Assembly (NCBI RefSeq): GCF_013415105.1
Contig: NZ_JACCDF010000005.1
Coordinates: 62,001-126,000, forward strand
Source of the DNA: Vreelandella salicampi
GTDB lineage: Bacteria; Pseudomonadota; Gammaproteobacteria; Pseudomonadales; Halomonadaceae
Length of the DNA stretch: 64,000 bases
Direction of reading: 5' to 3'
Shown piece after piece: positions 1 through 10,958 of this stretch (positions within the stretch are counted from its first letter, which is position 1; each line of letters opens with the position of its first letter). Position numbers and translations under genes: made by a program. Below the pieces are notes generated by a model that made no database searches, was not told the DNA's origin, and was given only the letters and a program-made list of their open reading frames with translations.

Positions 1-756
1 CGCATCATCAAGTGCAAACACGTCGATAAAGTCACCCTTGACGGCTTAAAACCTGACCGAGCGAAAGTATTCCCCGCCGGTATCGCCATTTTAAGCGCCA
101 CGTTTGAAGCCTTTGAGCTGGAGCAGATGCGCTTTTCCGATGGCGCTCTACGTGAAGGGGTGCTTTTCGATATGGCCGGGCGCAATAGCGCTGAGGACTC
201 ACGGCTTAAAACCCTGGCGTCGCTGAGGCGCAGTTACGATGTGGATACCCGTCAGGCAGAAAACGTCGCTGATACCGCTGACCGTCTGTTTCAAGCGGTG
301 CGCGAGGAATGGCAGTTAAGCGATGATCACGGACGCTATTTATGCTGGGCAAGCGATGTGCATGAAATTGGTTTAGCGATTTCGCACAGCCAGTTTCACC
401 GCCACGGCGCCTACCTTCTTGAGCACTCGGACCTTTCCGGTTTTTCACGCCCCGAGCAGCGCCTGTTGGCCTTTTTGGTGCGCGCCCACCGGCGCAAGTT
501 CCCGCTGAAAGAGTGGCAAGCACTGCCAAAAGCGCAGCAGGACATATATGCTCGGCTGGCGAGACTTCTGCGTTTAAGCGTGCTACTGAACCATTCGCGC
601 CCTGAGACCCCTCCGTCGCTGCCTGAGTTTAGCGTGAAGGGCGACACACTGTGCATTGAGCTGCCCAAAAGCGACGAGCCCACCTTGTTGGGCATGGATT
701 TAGAGCAAGAGCAGGCCTACATGGAGAACGCGGGTTTTTCACTCGTGATTCGTTAA
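1..756 (+). CDS. ppx: Exopolyphosphatase, C-terminal part (5' end outside window)
   Basis: The reading frame is open from base 1 and ends at 756, leaving 251 residues, about half of a normal Ppx/GppA protein. The first visible part carries the family signature VFPAGIAIL followed by GALREGVLFD, which closes the actin-like phosphatase fold. The rest is the HD-like helical domain, with the segment DVHEIGLAISHSQFHRHGAY. Ppx removes terminal phosphate from inorganic polyphosphate in the cytosol. The N-terminal catalytic part lies upstream of the window, so completeness cannot be judged. The gene converges on tilS with a gap of only 17 bases and no visible terminator. Assignment to Ppx rather than GppA is inferred from the closing motifs. 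Confidence 0.9.
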   Translation, partial: RIIKCKHVDKVTLDGLKPDRAKVFPAGIAILSATFEAFELEQMRFSDGALREGVLFDMAGRNSAEDSRLKTLASLRRSYDVDTRQAENVADTADRLFQAVREEWQLSDDHGRYLCWASDVHEIGLAISHSQFHRHGAYLLEHSDLSGFSRPEQRLLAFLVRAHRRKFPLKEWQALPKAQQDIYARLARLLRLSVLLNHSRPETPPSLPEFSVKGDTLCIELPKSDEPTLLGMDLEQEQAYMENAGFSLVIR

Positions 757-773
757 CCCCACGATTCGTTAGC

Positions 774-2072
774 CTAAAACGCATCGCGCCACGTCACCCT
801 CTCACCCGCCGCCTGCCAGCAAAGCCTGCCAGGCGGGTATACGGCAGCAACACAATGGATTTTACGTTCCGCGTTTTCTCGCCAAATAACGACCACACGC
901 TCGCGTTCCCAAGGCGGAATACTCGCTTCTTGCAGTAACCGCTTAAGATTCCGTCGGCCGCGTTTAGGTATATCTAAGACTTCCCCTCCCTGGCGCCACG
1001 TCACGGTAAGCGACGACTCACTCACTACCGAAAGCGGTACCTCACCGAGAGGCGTCACTAACGGCGCGAGCCCGTCCCAGGTGGCGCACCATTCGGGCAG
1101 CAGCTCGCTTTTTTCCATTAAATAGAGCCGTTGCTGCCAAACCCGCGCCTCAGCGTTGCCCCACGCGACTCGCACCTGGGCGCCAGACCCGGCGTCCAGC
1201 TGCGAAAGCAGGCTTTCTAGCCGTTTGCGCGGCGGCGTCGCCACTCCCAACTGCTGACATAAGGTACGCACCAAAAGCCGCTGGCGCGCTAGTGAGCGCC
1301 GCCCAAGTGCTGCCACATCGAGCTGCCCTGTTCCAAGGCTCAGCGTGGCAAGCTCTTCTTCTGCGTATTCGATGAGTAGCGCATCGGCATCGCCCGCCTG
1401 ATCGGCGGCAACGGCAAAACCAGCATGTACGTGTGGCCAACGCTCGCTGAGTACCGGGAAAACTCGGTGGCGTAGAAAGTTGCGGTCGAAACGCGTCTCG
1501 GCGTTGGAAGGATCATCGCACCAGGTTAAGCCAAGCGCCTCTGCGGCACGCTTGAGGGTCTCCTGGGGAACATCCAGCCAGGGTCGAACAAGGCTACTCC
1601 CTCGCCAGTGTCGTTGATTGGGCATCGCGCTTATGCCCCGCAGACCGCTGCCGCGAAGAGCGGCAAGCAAAAACGTTTCCGCTTGATCATTTTGATGCTG
1701 CGCCAGCCACAAAGCATCGCCTGCGGGAACATGCTCGGCAAATGCGGTGTAGCGAGCCTCGCGCGCCGCGCCCTCAATCCCCTGCCCTGATGAATTCACC
1801 CTCACGCGGACCACCGACAACGGTACGTTCAGGCTCGTGCAAAGCTTGCGGCAGTGCTGCTCAAACGCCTCCGCGGCCGTTTGTAGGCCGTGATGGACGT
1901 GAATCGCCTTTAGCGGTGTCTGCGTCTCTTTACATACTATGGCGGCCAGCGACAACAGCAGCGTTGAGTCCAACCCGCCTGAGAGTGCCACCCAAACACA
2001 ACGCCCCGGCGGGGTTTCCACCAGGGCGCTGTATAATCGCGTTAAAAGAGGATCACGCGGCGGGGGCGCCAT
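774..2072 (-). CDS. tilS: tRNA(Ile)-lysidine synthase TilS
   Basis: TilS attaches lysine to C34 of the CAU anticodon tRNA(Ile), so that it reads AUA codons instead of AUG. The PP-loop ATP-binding motif SGGLDS is at residues 31-36, and HHGLQ and the QNDQAET segment typical of the N-type ATP pyrophosphatase fold follow. At 432 residues it has the full length of the family, including the C-terminal substrate-binding domains. The start overlaps the end of accA by 20 bases, which suggests translational coupling. It is the last gene of the long minus-strand series and ends 17 bases from the convergent ppx. Confidence 0.95.
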   Translation of the reverse strand: MAPPPRDPLLTRLYSALVETPPGRCVWVALSGGLDSTLLLSLAAIVCKETQTPLKAIHVHHGLQTAAEAFEQHCRKLCTSLNVPLSVVRVRVNSSGQGIEGAAREARYTAFAEHVPAGDALWLAQHQNDQAETFLLAALRGSGLRGISAMPNQRHWRGSSLVRPWLDVPQETLKRAAEALGLTWCDDPSNAETRFDRNFLRHRVFPVLSERWPHVHAGFAVAADQAGDADALLIEYAEEELATLSLGTGQLDVAALGRRSLARQRLLVRTLCQQLGVATPPRKRLESLLSQLDAGSGAQVRVAWGNAEARVWQQRLYLMEKSELLPEWCATWDGLAPLVTPLGEVPLSVVSESSLTVTWRQGGEVLDIPKRGRRNLKRLLQEASIPPWERERVVVIWRENAERKIHCVAAVYPPGRLCWQAAGERVTWRDAF

Positions 2073-3009
2073 AGCTCATCAGCCGTTCGTAGCGGCGCGA
2101 TAGCAGCGCGTCGGTATCCATCGATTGCAGACGCTCTAAGCTGGTGCTAAGCGCCTCTTTGACCCGCGCAGCGGTATCAATCGGGTGGCGATGCGCGCCC
2201 CCTAGTGGCTCTTTCACCAGCGCATCGACAAAACCCAGCTCCTTCAAGCGCTCGGCGGTGATACCCATGGCCTGAGCGGCGTCGGAAGCCTTTTCGGCAC
2301 TCTTCCACAAAATCGAGGCACAGCCTTCGGGCGAAATAACGGCGTACGTCGAGTACTGCAGCATGTGCAGCTCGTCGCATACACCGATAGCGAGTGCGCC
2401 ACCAGAGCCGCCTTCACCGACGACCGTCGAGATGATCGGCGTCTTGAGGCGTGACATAACGGCAAGGTTATAGGCAATTGCTTCGGATTGGCCGCGCTCT
2501 TCAGCGTCAATGCCGGGGTAGGCCCCGGGCGTGTCGATAAAGGTAAAGATGGGCATGTTGAAGCGCTCGGCCATCTCCATCAGGCGACACGCCTTACGAT
2601 AACCTTCGGGCCGAGGCATGCCGAAATTGCGCCGCACCTTTTCTTTCACATCGCGGCCTTTTTGATGGCCAATCACCATCACGGGCTTGTCGTTAAGGCG
2701 GGCAACGCCGCCGACAAGAGCAGCATCATCGGCAAAGCGACGATCCCCGTGCAATTCGTCAAAATCGGTAAAAATGTGCTCAAGGTAGTCCAGCGTGTAA
2801 GGGCGCTGAGGATGCCGCGAAAGCTGAGACACTTGCCAAGGGGTCAAGTCTTTGAAGATTGACTCGGTGAGTCTACGGCTTTTCTCCTCCAAGCGGTCAA
2901 TTTCATCAGAGAGATTGACTTGGCTATCGGAGCTAACCAGACGCAGTTCTTCAATTTTTGCCTGTAATTCGGCAATCGGCTGTTCAAAATCGAGGTAATT
3001 AGGATTCAT
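2053..3009 (-). CDS. accA: Acetyl-CoA carboxylase carboxyltransferase subunit alpha
   Basis: AccA pairs with AccD to form the carboxyltransferase that moves CO2 from biotin on AccB to acetyl-CoA, giving malonyl-CoA for fatty acid synthesis. The 318-residue length equals that of the family. It begins [12 protein letters not shown] and contains the [12 protein letters not shown] and [12 protein letters not shown] segments of the crotonase-like core, the latter forming an oxyanion-hole region. In E. coli and pseudomonads accA follows dnaE; here one extra gene stands between them. There are 115 bases upstream, up to the end of that gene. Confidence 0.97.
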   Translation of the reverse strand: MNPNYLDFEQPIAELQAKIEELRLVSSDSQVNLSDEIDRLEEKSRRLTESIFKDLTPWQVSQLSRHPQRPYTLDYLEHIFTDFDELHGDRRFADDAALVGGVARLNDKPVMVIGHQKGRDVKEKVRRNFGMPRPEGYRKACRLMEMAERFNMPIFTFIDTPGAYPGIDAEERGQSEAIAYNLAVMSRLKTPIISTVVGEGGSGGALAIGVCDELHMLQYSTYAVISPEGCASILWKSAEKASDAAQAMGITAERLKELGFVDALVKEPLGGAHRHPIDTAARVKEALSTSLERLQSMDTDALLSRRYERLMSYGAPAA

Positions 3010-3124
3010 CGGCTAAGCCTGTAAAAATTAAGCCTTCTCGGATCGCGCAGTATTGTAACGCATTATCGCACCTTGACCTTGTCACGCAAGCTAAGCCAAG
3101 CCATCTTGATCACTGCCACCCCGC

Positions 3125-4261
3125 TTATCCGGTCCACAGGGCCCAAAGGCCGAGAAATGCGACCCAATTGCCCAGCAAAAAATGCGAAACCGAAACCCCG
3201 ATGAGATTGCGATGCCTCAAGAACAGCGACCCCCAGATCAGGCCGCTGATCAAGCTGACAACGGATAAAATAGGATTTACATGAAGATGCAAGGTAGCAA
3301 AAACCAAAGAGGACAGTAGCACGGCGACCAACCCCTTCCCCTTGCCTAACAGCTTTTCCAGACTGGTTTGAAAAACACCACGCGCCACCCACTCCTGTAA
3401 CGGAGCGACTATCAAATACGTTATATAGCTGTAATCAAAGCGCGATAGGTCCCACCCCGTGGGTTTGTCCCAATAGGCTGCCAAATACACGGCAAGCCCG
3501 TACATCAACAACATGGCCACCAGGGTGAGAAGCAAGGATTCTTTAAGCGACGACCCCACATTAACCGTCGTCAATCCCATATCTTTGGCTGTCAGCCCGG
3601 ATCGGCGTACTAACTGCCAGAGAATAACCACCGCCATCAATTCGGTGGTTCTGGAAAAAGAAAACATCAACCAACTATCGGTAGGAAGCGCCAGGAGGTT
3701 GACCATAAAACCATTGACTAACGCGTAACTGGTCAATAACAGCAAAAGCGTTACCAAAAGAAAGCCCAGCGAATCTTTCTCTTTCTGAGCCTCAAGGAGT
3801 TGTTGGTGTCTCGCTTGCAGGTCTTGGTGTTTATCGCTCAGTTGCTGATAAAGTTTATGGGTGACCAAGCGCTTGAATTCCGGCCACGTTTTGACCGCCT
3901 TCAGGTAATCTTCTGCGCGAATGCGGTAAGCGTGTACATCCGTTACCGCTTTTACGCTTGCCGCTCGCTGACCGCGCCCTTCTAACGCCAGCTCACCCAA
4001 TAGGTTGCCTGCGCTAGCTGTCCCGACAGGATGCGGCTTGCCTTGCTTGAGGATTTCCACCTCCCCTTTGCTGATCAAGTACACAGCGTCACCGACATCA
4101 CCTTCATTGATCAGATATTCGCCCGCAACAAAATGTCGGCTACTAACACACGCCGCAAGCCCATCAAGCTCGTTTGCCAGTCGAGCACGCTCCTTTTCAG
4201 GGGCTCCTTGCAATAAAAGATCAGCAAACGTTGACCGATCAACCTGCATTTTGTCCCTCAT
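3125..4261 (-). CDS. Cyclic-nucleotide-binding domain fused to CPBP-family membrane protease domain
   Basis: Two domains are visible in 378 residues. Residues about 20-145 form a cyclic-nucleotide-binding (CNB) domain. Its phosphate-binding cassette at 88-103 includes GELAL and a conserved-looking Arg99. A short charged, probably coiled, segment (140-163) leads to about seven or eight hydrophobic helices (165-375) of the CPBP/Abi type. CPBP motifs are partly altered: motif 1 reads Q289-E290-WVA-R294 where EExxxR is usual, motif 2 is F321-ATL-H325, and the last is H360 with N365 one residue further than the usual HxxxN. The start codon shares one base with the dnaE stop (TAATG), so translation is probably coupled. 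Function is not known. A nucleotide-gated intramembrane protease is the simplest reading, but the altered motif 1 makes activity uncertain. Confidence 0.75.
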   Translation of the reverse strand: MRDKMQVDRSTFADLLLQGAPEKERARLANELDGLAACVSSRHFVAGEYLINEGDVGDAVYLISKGEVEILKQGKPHPVGTASAGNLLGELALEGRGQRAASVKAVTDVHAYRIRAEDYLKAVKTWPEFKRLVTHKLYQQLSDKHQDLQARHQQLLEAQKEKDSLGFLLVTLLLLLTSYALVNGFMVNLLALPTDSWLMFSFSRTTELMAVVILWQLVRRSGLTAKDMGLTTVNVGSSLKESLLLTLVAMLLMYGLAVYLAAYWDKPTGWDLSRFDYSYITYLIVAPLQEWVARGVFQTSLEKLLGKGKGLVAVLLSSLVFATLHLHVNPILSVVSLISGLIWGSLFLRHRNLIGVSVSHFLLGNWVAFLGLWALWTG

Positions 4262-7200
4262 TAGCGATAGCGAAGTTGAACGCCGGCCTGACCTTGCACG
4301 TCTTTAAGCGCCAGTAATAAGTCATCGCTTGGCGCTACCCGCCACTCGGCGGCAAGTTCAAACCACGCCGTGGCGTCCGGGTGGCGATACTGCAACCGTA
4401 CCGGTAAGCCGTCGCTATCGCGATACGGCGTCAAGCTATCGCGCAAGCTCTCAACCAGGCGGCCGTTAATGTTTTCGGCTTCAAGCGCGACGTCGATTGA
4501 TTCGCCGTAACGCACACGCGCCGTCACCATCGGGGTCACGTCTTTACCGCGCAGCTTCAGCCCGCCCGTGTAATCATCGCTTGAGACATCGCCTTCGACG
4601 ATCAGCACCTGGTCTGATTCGATCTGGCCGCGAAGCTGATCAAAAAGCTCGCCAAACAGCGAGGCTTCGATCCGCCCGGTGCGGTCATCAAGCGTAATAA
4701 ACGCCATGGTATCGCCGCGCTTGGACTTCATCGTGCGCACACCGACCACAAGCCCGGCAACGCGCTGCGGCTCCCATGAGGGCGATAAATCGGCAATCCG
4801 GGTCGAGACAAACCGTTTTAACTCGCGCTCGTACTCGTCAATCGGGTGACCGGTGAGGTAAAGCCCTAAGGTCTCTTTTTCGCCCGCCAAGCGCTCGCGG
4901 TCGCTCCATTCGCGCACGCCCAGATACTCGGCATAGACGTCGTTATCCTCGGCGGCCTCAAAGGCATCGCCAAACATATCCAGCATGCCGAGGTTTTGGT
5001 TGGTATGGTTTTGCGCGGCAGCCTTGAGGGCATCCTCCATGGACGCAAACAACACGGCACGGTTAGGGCCAAGGTTATCCAGCGCGCCGGAGCGAATCAG
5101 CGCTTCCAGCGTGCGCTTGTTCATGCGTTTCGGGTCGATGCGACGGCAGAAGTCGAACAGATCGGTAAACGGCCCTTCAGCGTCGCGCGCCTCGACAATC
5201 GCGCCAATGGGGCCTTCTCCCACGCCGCGAATGGCGCCCAAGCCGTAAACCACCCGGGCATCACTATCCACGGTGAACTTGTAGCCGCCCACGTTGACGT
5301 CCGGCGGCGTAACGGTGAGCTTGAGGTGGCGGCACTCCTCGATCAGCGGGACGACCTTATCCAGATTATCCATCTCGGTGGACATCACCGCCGCCATAAA
5401 CGGCCCCGGATAGTGCGCCTTGAGCCACGCAGTTTGGTATGAGACTAACGCATAGGCGGCCGAGTGCGACTTGTTAAAGCCGTAGCCAGCAAATTTCTCG
5501 ACCAAATCGAAGATATTGCCTGCGAGGTCTTTATCGATCCCGTTGGCCGCGCAGCCGTCCATAAAGCCGGCGCGCTGTTTGGCCATCTCCTCGGGCTTTT
5601 TCTTACCCATGGCCCGGCGCAGCATATCCGCCTGGCCGAGGCTATAACCCGCCATCACCTGGGCAATCTGCATTACCTGCTCTTGGTAGAGAATGATGCC
5701 ATAGGTGGGCTTGAGCACCGGCTCCAGCAGCTTGTGCTGGTAATCCGGGTGGGGATAAGACACTTCCGCGCGGCCGTGCTTGCGGTTGATAAAGTCATCC
5801 ACCATGCCCGACTGAAGCGGGCCTGGGCGGAACAACGCAACAAGTGCGATCATATCGTCGAGCGAGTCGGGCAAAAGCCGCTTGATCAGCTCCTTCATCC
5901 CGCGGGATTCAAGCTGAAACACCGCCGTGGTTTCGGCCCGTTTGAGCATGTCAAACGTCGGGACATCATCCAGCGGGATGGCGTCGATATTGAGCGGCCC
6001 TTCGCCTTCGACGGCGCGCACTTTATCGACCATCTCAAGCGCCCAGTCGATAATTGTCAGGGTGCGCAGACCGAGAAAGTCAAACTTCACCAGCCCCGCT
6101 TCTTCGATATCGTTCTTATCGAATTGCACCATCAGCCCCGAGCCGTCTTCGTCGCACAGCAAGGGCGCGAAATCGGTGAGTTTCGTCGGGGCAATGACCA
6201 CGCCACCGGCGTGCTTACCGGTGCCTCGGGTGATGCCTTCGAGCTTCAGCGCCATTTCCCAGATTTCGCCGGCTTCGTCGTCGGCTTCGACAAACTCTTG
6301 CAGGGCAGGCTCGGCGTCGATCGCCTTAGCCAGCGTCATTCCCACTTCAAACGGAATCAGTTTGGAGAGCTTGTCGCCCAAGGAATAGGGCTTGCCCTGG
6401 GCACGAGCAACATCGCGCACCACCGCCTTCGCCGCCATGGTGCCAAAGGTGACAATCTGCGACACCGCATCGCGGCCGTAGCGTTCTGCAACGTATTCGA
6501 TGACTTTGTCGCGCTTTTCCATGCAGAAGTCGACGTCAAAGTCGGGCATCGATACACGTTCGGGGTTCAAGAAACGCTCAAACAGCAGGTCGTAGCCAAT
6601 CGGGTCGAGATCGGTGATTTTCTGCGCGTAAGCCACCAGCGACCCGGCACCCGAACCACGCCCCGGCCCCACCGGCACGTTGTTGTCTTTGGCCCACTGA
6701 ATAAAGTCCATCACGATCAAAAAGTAACCGGGGAATCCCATCTGGATGATGATGTTGAGCTCGAAGTCGAGCCGCTCCCGATAGCGCTGATCAATCGCCT
6801 GATACGACTGCCCATCGCGGGGGTATTGTTGCGGCGGAAAGAGAAAGTCCAGCCGCTCGGTCAAGCCGTCGTGGGAAATCTTACGAAAGAACTCATCCTG
6901 GGTCATGCCCTCGGGGATTTCGAACTCGGGTAGAAAGATTTCCCCTAGGCGCACATCGACACTGCAGCGCTTGGCAATCATGACGCTGTTTTCCAGCGCC
7001 TCGGGGATATCCGCGAAAAGCTCAGCCATCTCGTCGGGGCTTTTGAGGTATTGCTCCTCGGCGTATTTGCGCTCCCGCCGCGGGTCGTCTATGGCCTTGC
7101 CTTCCCCAATGGCTACCCGGGTTTCATGGGCCCAGTAGTCGTTGCGCTCGAGAAAGCGCACGTCGTTGGTCGCGACCACGGGAGTGCCGGTGTCGATGGC

Positions 7201-7761
7201 AAGCTTGACGCTTTCGTGCACGCAGGTCTCTTCGAGCGAGCGCCCGGTGCGGGTCAGCTCCAGATAAAAGCGATTGGGGAAAGCTTCCTGCCACTCATGC
7301 AGCAGTGCCTTAGCATCGGCGTAGTGTTCGGCAAGCAAGTGGCGGCCGATTTCGCCATCACGCGCACCCGAGAGCGCAATCAGCCCTTCGCTTTGCGCCA
7401 AGACCCAGTGTCTATCGAGAATCGCTCGCCCTTGGCGCTGGCCGTCGGTCCACCCTTTCGAAATCAACTCGGTGAGATTGCGATAGCCCGTCTCGTTCAT
7501 GGCCAACAGGGTTAGCCGGTACGGGTGCGCCTCGTCGTGGGGGTTATGCAGCCACAGATCGCTGCCGATAATCGGCTTGATGCCGGCACTTTGCGCGGCC
7601 GTATAGAATTTCACTAAACCAAAAAGGTTCGCCTCATCCGTCAACGCCACTGCCGGCATATTTTGCTTTGCGGTGGTGCTGACCAGTGGCTTAAGTTTGA
7701 CCAAGCCATCAACCAGGGAGTATTCGCTGTGTATACGTAGATGGACAAACGGAACCGACAT
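4261..7761 (-). CDS. dnaE: DNA polymerase III subunit alpha
   Basis: This is the replicative polymerase catalytic subunit, 1166 residues, the normal length. The N-terminus ([11 protein letters not shown]) starts the PHP domain. The catalytic palm shows PDFDVDFC with the metal-binding aspartates, and [14 protein letters not shown] precedes it. The C-terminal third holds the helix-hairpin-helix and OB-fold regions. I chose ATG at 7761 because the protein then begins [12 protein letters not shown] as in the family; the frame is also open to 7788, but that would add nine unmatched residues. The gene follows rnhB and is directly coupled to the CNB-CPBP gene downstream. Confidence 0.97.
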   Translation of the reverse strand: MSVPFVHLRIHSEYSLVDGLVKLKPLVSTTAKQNMPAVALTDEANLFGLVKFYTAAQSAGIKPIIGSDLWLHNPHDEAHPYRLTLLAMNETGYRNLTELISKGWTDGQRQGRAILDRHWVLAQSEGLIALSGARDGEIGRHLLAEHYADAKALLHEWQEAFPNRFYLELTRTGRSLEETCVHESVKLAIDTGTPVVATNDVRFLERNDYWAHETRVAIGEGKAIDDPRRERKYAEEQYLKSPDEMAELFADIPEALENSVMIAKRCSVDVRLGEIFLPEFEIPEGMTQDEFFRKISHDGLTERLDFLFPPQQYPRDGQSYQAIDQRYRERLDFELNIIIQMGFPGYFLIVMDFIQWAKDNNVPVGPGRGSGAGSLVAYAQKITDLDPIGYDLLFERFLNPERVSMPDFDVDFCMEKRDKVIEYVAERYGRDAVSQIVTFGTMAAKAVVRDVARAQGKPYSLGDKLSKLIPFEVGMTLAKAIDAEPALQEFVEADDEAGEIWEMALKLEGITRGTGKHAGGVVIAPTKLTDFAPLLCDEDGSGLMVQFDKNDIEEAGLVKFDFLGLRTLTIIDWALEMVDKVRAVEGEGPLNIDAIPLDDVPTFDMLKRAETTAVFQLESRGMKELIKRLLPDSLDDMIALVALFRPGPLQSGMVDDFINRKHGRAEVSYPHPDYQHKLLEPVLKPTYGIILYQEQVMQIAQVMAGYSLGQADMLRRAMGKKKPEEMAKQRAGFMDGCAANGIDKDLAGNIFDLVEKFAGYGFNKSHSAAYALVSYQTAWLKAHYPGPFMAAVMSTEMDNLDKVVPLIEECRHLKLTVTPPDVNVGGYKFTVDSDARVVYGLGAIRGVGEGPIGAIVEARDAEGPFTDLFDFCRRIDPKRMNKRTLEALIRSGALDNLGPNRAVLFASMEDALKAAAQNHTNQNLGMLDMFGDAFEAAEDNDVYAEYLGVREWSDRERLAGEKETLGLYLTGHPIDEYERELKRFVSTRIADLSPSWEPQRVAGLVVGVRTMKSKRGDTMAFITLDDRTGRIEASLFGELFDQLRGQIESDQVLIVEGDVSSDDYTGGLKLRGKDVTPMVTARVRYGESIDVALEAENINGRLVESLRDSLTPYRDSDGLPVRLQYRHPDATAWFELAAEWRVAPSDDLLLALKDVQGQAGVQLRYR

Positions 7762-7803
7762 AGGAGTCTCGACGCTGGGCAATAACATGAATGGATAACG
7801 GGT

Positions 7804-8439
7804 TTATAGCAAAGCGAGCTGGCGTTTAACCGGGGCAAAACTTTGGCGATGCTCAGGCAAAGGGCCGTGGGCCTCTAGGGCCGCCAGGTGCGCTGTCGTC
7901 GGGTAGCCCTTATGACGAGCAAAACCGTACTCAGGATGGCGCTGATCCAGCGCGACCATCTGCGCATCGCGCGCCACTTTAGCCAAAATCGACGCGGCGG
8001 CAATCGCGCGATGGCGCAAATCACCTTTCACCACCGCCTGACCGGGCAGCGTGTGTCCTGGCAGGCGGTTGCCATCGACGAGCAGGTATTCCGCTGCAGG
8101 TGTGAGCCCGTCAATCGCGCGGCGCATGGCCAAGTGCGTGGCATGATAAATATTCAGCGCATCGACCTCCGCCGCTGACGCCTCGGCAACACAATAGGCC
8201 AAGGCCTTCTGGCGAATTTCCCCATCCAGCGCTTCACGCTTTCGCGCTGTCAGTTTTTTGGAATCGGTCAGGCCGTCAATGGGCTTCGATGGGTTTAATA
8301 TCACCGCTGCCGCGACCACGCTGCCTACCAGCGGCCCGCGTCCCACTTCATCAATCCCCGCCAGCCGATCCCCCTGGTAGGCAATTTCCAGCGGTGGCCA
8401 CTGGGCTGTTCTTGAGCTCATGACTACCTTCACGCTCAT
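7804..8439 (-). CDS. rnhB: Ribonuclease HII
   Basis: RnhB cuts the RNA strand of RNA-DNA hybrids and removes misincorporated ribonucleotides from DNA. Residues near 28-36 give the signature GIDEVGRGP with the catalytic Asp-Glu pair, followed by LTDSKKL and, later, LLVDGN. Its 211 residues fit the family. The start is set by a four-base ATGA overlap with the lpxB stop (8436-8439), so it is translationally coupled to lpxB. The lpxB-rnhB-dnaE order is the same as in E. coli. Confidence 0.96.
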   Translation of the reverse strand: MSVKVVMSSRTAQWPPLEIAYQGDRLAGIDEVGRGPLVGSVVAAAVILNPSKPIDGLTDSKKLTARKREALDGEIRQKALAYCVAEASAAEVDALNIYHATHLAMRRAIDGLTPAAEYLLVDGNRLPGHTLPGQAVVKGDLRHRAIAAASILAKVARDAQMVALDQRHPEYGFARHKGYPTTAHLAALEAHGPLPEHRQSFAPVKRQLALL

Positions 8440-9605
8440 GAATCACCTTGAACTAACGGCTGACCGGCGGCTAGCGCCTCAATCGCCTCTGCTGCACGGC
8501 GGCTGGCACCTCGCTGAAGTGCAGCATGCATCGCAGCAAAGCGCGCTTCTAGCGCTTCACGCTCAACCGGGTGATCCAACAATCGCGCTAGCTGCTCGGC
8601 AATCTCATGGGCACTTGCGGCATCTTGAATCAGCTCCGGCACCAATGTTTCTTGGGCGATAAGGTTGGGTAGCGAGATCCAGCGTGCTTTCACAAGCCGC
8701 TTAGCGAGCCAGTGAGTGGCCGGCGCCATTTTATAAGCAACGAGCATCGGCCGATGGCAAAGCATCGCCTCCAGCGCGGCCGTGCCCGAGGTCAAAAGCA
8801 CAATGTCGCTTGCCACCATCGCTTCACGTGCTTGGCCTTCGAGTAACGTCACCCTTGTGGCGAGCTCAGGGTACTCGGTTAGCAGAGCATTCAGCTCTTG
8901 GTGACGCGCGGGCGTGGCAGCGGGGATGACAAACTGAAGCGCCGGAAAGCGCTCGCATAGCCGCGCTGCAGCGGTTAAAAACGTTGGCCCCATGAAGCGG
9001 ATTTCATTCGCTCGTGAACCAGGCAATAGCGCCACGAGCGGCCCTTCGGTTGCCAAACCCAGCGTTTCTCGGGCAGCACGGCGGTCGGTGTCAAGCGGCA
9101 ACTCGTCAGCAAGAGGATGGCCAACAAAGGCAACCGGTACACGGTGTTCACGGTAAAAATCTGCTTCGAAGGGTAACAGTGTCAGCATGCCATCAACCGC
9201 ACGGGCAATCTTTTTTACCCGCCCTTGGCGCCATGCCCACACCGATGGGCTGACATAATGCGCGGTTTTAATACCTGCATCGTGCAGGGTGCGCTCTAAG
9301 CCTAAGTTAAAATCCGGGGCGTCGATCCCTAACATCAGATCTGGCTGCCACGCGAGTGCCTCGGCTTTGAGCATTTTGCGTACGCGGAGCAGTTCCGGCA
9401 AGTGTTTGAGCACTTCAACCAACCCCATCACCGATAGGGTTTCCAATGGAAAGCGACTTTGCATACCAAGCTCGATCATTCGCGGCCCACCCACGCCACG
9501 AAATTCAACGTCAGGGTGGCGCGCTTTGAGCTCGCGCATCAGGCCGGCGCCGAGGATATCTCCCGATAACTCGCCGGCAACGATGTAGATACGCTTAAGC
9601 GTCAT
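8436..9605 (-). CDS. lpxB: Lipid-A-disaccharide synthase
   Basis: LpxB is a family 19 glycosyltransferase. It joins UDP-2,3-diacylglucosamine and lipid X into the lipid A disaccharide at the cytosolic face of the inner membrane. The protein starts with the family hallmark [15 protein letters not shown] and has [11 protein letters not shown] and a [10 protein letters not shown] nucleotide-sugar segment. Length is 389 residues, as expected. It lies 12 bases after lpxA and overlaps rnhB by four bases, within the lpxD-fabZ-lpxA-lpxB lipid A cluster. Confidence 0.97.
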   Translation of the reverse strand: MTLKRIYIVAGELSGDILGAGLMRELKARHPDVEFRGVGGPRMIELGMQSRFPLETLSVMGLVEVLKHLPELLRVRKMLKAEALAWQPDLMLGIDAPDFNLGLERTLHDAGIKTAHYVSPSVWAWRQGRVKKIARAVDGMLTLLPFEADFYREHRVPVAFVGHPLADELPLDTDRRAARETLGLATEGPLVALLPGSRANEIRFMGPTFLTAAARLCERFPALQFVIPAATPARHQELNALLTEYPELATRVTLLEGQAREAMVASDIVLLTSGTAALEAMLCHRPMLVAYKMAPATHWLAKRLVKARWISLPNLIAQETLVPELIQDAASAHEIAEQLARLLDHPVEREALEARFAAMHAALQRGASRRAAEAIEALAAGQPLVQGDS

Positions 9606-9617
9606 GATCGACCTCGT

Positions 9618-10385
9618 TTAGCGCACGATACCGCGTGTCGAGCACTCGATAGAGGCGGCAAAGCGTTCAACTTCCGGCAGCTCATAGCGCTTACGCATCT
9701 CCACAAGCGCTTGCTCAACGGTTAGCCCTTGGCGATAAAGCAGTTTATACGCGTCCGTTAACGCTTTGATCGCTTCACGACTAAAACCACGACGTTTCAA
9801 GCCGACCAGGTTGAGTCCATGCACTTGCGCCGGATTACCGTTAATCATGGTGTAGGCTGGCGTATCCTTGGTGATGATGGAGCCGCCACCTGCCATCGCG
9901 TGCTCGCCAAAATGGCAAAACTGATGCACAGCGGCCAATCCGCCTAAAATGGCACAGTCGCCCACATTGACGTGCCCCGCGAGCGTCACTTGGTTGGCAA
10001 GAATACAGTCGTTGCCGATGACACAGTCATGGCCCACGTGCACATAGGCCATTAACAAGTTACGCGAACCAACTGTGGTTTCGCCCCGGTCTTGGACGGT
10101 ACCACGATGGATCGTCACCCCTTCACGGATGACATTGTCATCACCCATGACTAAACGCGTAGGCTCTCCAGCGTATTTTTTATCCTGGCAATCTTCACCG
10201 ACCGAGGCGAACTGAAAAATACGCGTCCGCGCACCCAGCGTGGTCGGGCCTTTCACCACCACGTGAGGACCAATCACTGAGCCCGCCCCAATCACAACTT
10301 TAGGCCCGATGATGCTGTACGGACCTACTTCGACGTCATCGGCCAACTGGGCCGATGGATCAATCAGTGCAGTCGGATGAATCAA
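9618..10385 (-). CDS. lpxA: UDP-N-acetylglucosamine acyltransferase LpxA (TTG start)
   Basis: LpxA performs the first step of lipid A synthesis, O-acylation of UDP-GlcNAc by hydroxyacyl-ACP. The protein is a left-handed beta-helix of hexapeptide repeats, with the catalytic-His segment [10 protein letters not shown] and the C-terminal [13 protein letters not shown] place the start at TTG 10385: the product then begins [12 protein letters not shown], as in relatives. This TTG overlaps the fabZ stop as TTGA (10382-10385), and AGGAAGG lies just upstream. An in-frame TTG at 10406 would add seven residues without family support. Predicted length is 255 residues. Confidence 0.95.
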   Translation of the reverse strand: MIHPTALIDPSAQLADDVEVGPYSIIGPKVVIGAGSVIGPHVVVKGPTTLGARTRIFQFASVGEDCQDKKYAGEPTRLVMGDDNVIREGVTIHRGTVQDRGETTVGSRNLLMAYVHVGHDCVIGNDCILANQVTLAGHVNVGDCAILGGLAAVHQFCHFGEHAMAGGGSIITKDTPAYTMINGNPAQVHGLNLVGLKRRGFSREAIKALTDAYKLLYRQGLTVEQALVEMRKRYELPEVERFAASIECSTRGIVR

Positions 10386-10825
10386 GCCACCTTCCTCTCG
10401 GCACAAATAATTTCTGCTTCGCAGGCCAGTTCGCCTTCCACCGTGGCGCGGCAGGCAAACTTCCAGATACCGCGTTTACCACGAATCACATTCGCTTCCA
10501 GCCTCAGCTGATCACCCGGCATGACGGGGCGCTTAAAGCGGACTTTATCGCTACCGACCAAATAGTAAACGTAGCCATCGGCCGGACGCTTGTTGACGGT
10601 TTTAAACCCTAAAATCCCACATGCCTGCGCGAGCGCTTCAACTACCAACACGCCCGGCATAATCGGATGGTGAGGAAAGTGGCCATTAAAAAACGGTTCA
10701 TTAATGCTGACATTTTTATACGCAACGATGGTTTCGCCTTCGGTGAGTTCGATCACCCGGTCCACCAGCAAAAATGGGTAGCGGTGGGGTAAAAATTCGC
10801 GAATTTCGTTGATATCCATGACCAT
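10382..10825 (-). CDS. fabZ: 3-hydroxyacyl-ACP dehydratase FabZ
   Basis: FabZ dehydrates beta-hydroxyacyl-ACP in fatty acid elongation and shares its substrate pool with LpxA and LpxD. The hot-dog fold shows [13 protein letters not shown] near the N-terminus and the active-site segment [12 protein letters not shown] with the catalytic His, then the Glu in [10 protein letters not shown] at 10825 is chosen because AGAGGT lies eight bases upstream and the product then begins [11 protein letters not shown], as in relatives. The frame is open to an ATG at 10861. The length is 147 residues. It overlaps lpxA by four bases. Confidence 0.96.
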   Translation of the reverse strand: MVMDINEIREFLPHRYPFLLVDRVIELTEGETIVAYKNVSINEPFFNGHFPHHPIMPGVLVVEALAQACGILGFKTVNKRPADGYVYYLVGSDKVRFKRPVMPGDQLRLEANVIRGKRGIWKFACRATVEGELACEAEIICAERKVA

Positions 10826-10958
10826 CGTGGCGACCTCTAAATAACATATATCCTGAGTCATACTCAGGAGCGTCCAGCTCTCCTGCTGGTGAAGGCAGTG
10901 GATTATAACGCGCGACGCATTAGCCTCAACCTACCCAACGTAAATATCGTCTTGCCTT

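Noticed and set aside
5464..6933. A 489-codon plus-strand open frame
   Set aside because: It lies wholly antisense to dnaE, has low-complexity His/Gly/Asp-rich composition typical of antisense to a GC-rich gene, and no family motif or ribosome-binding site.
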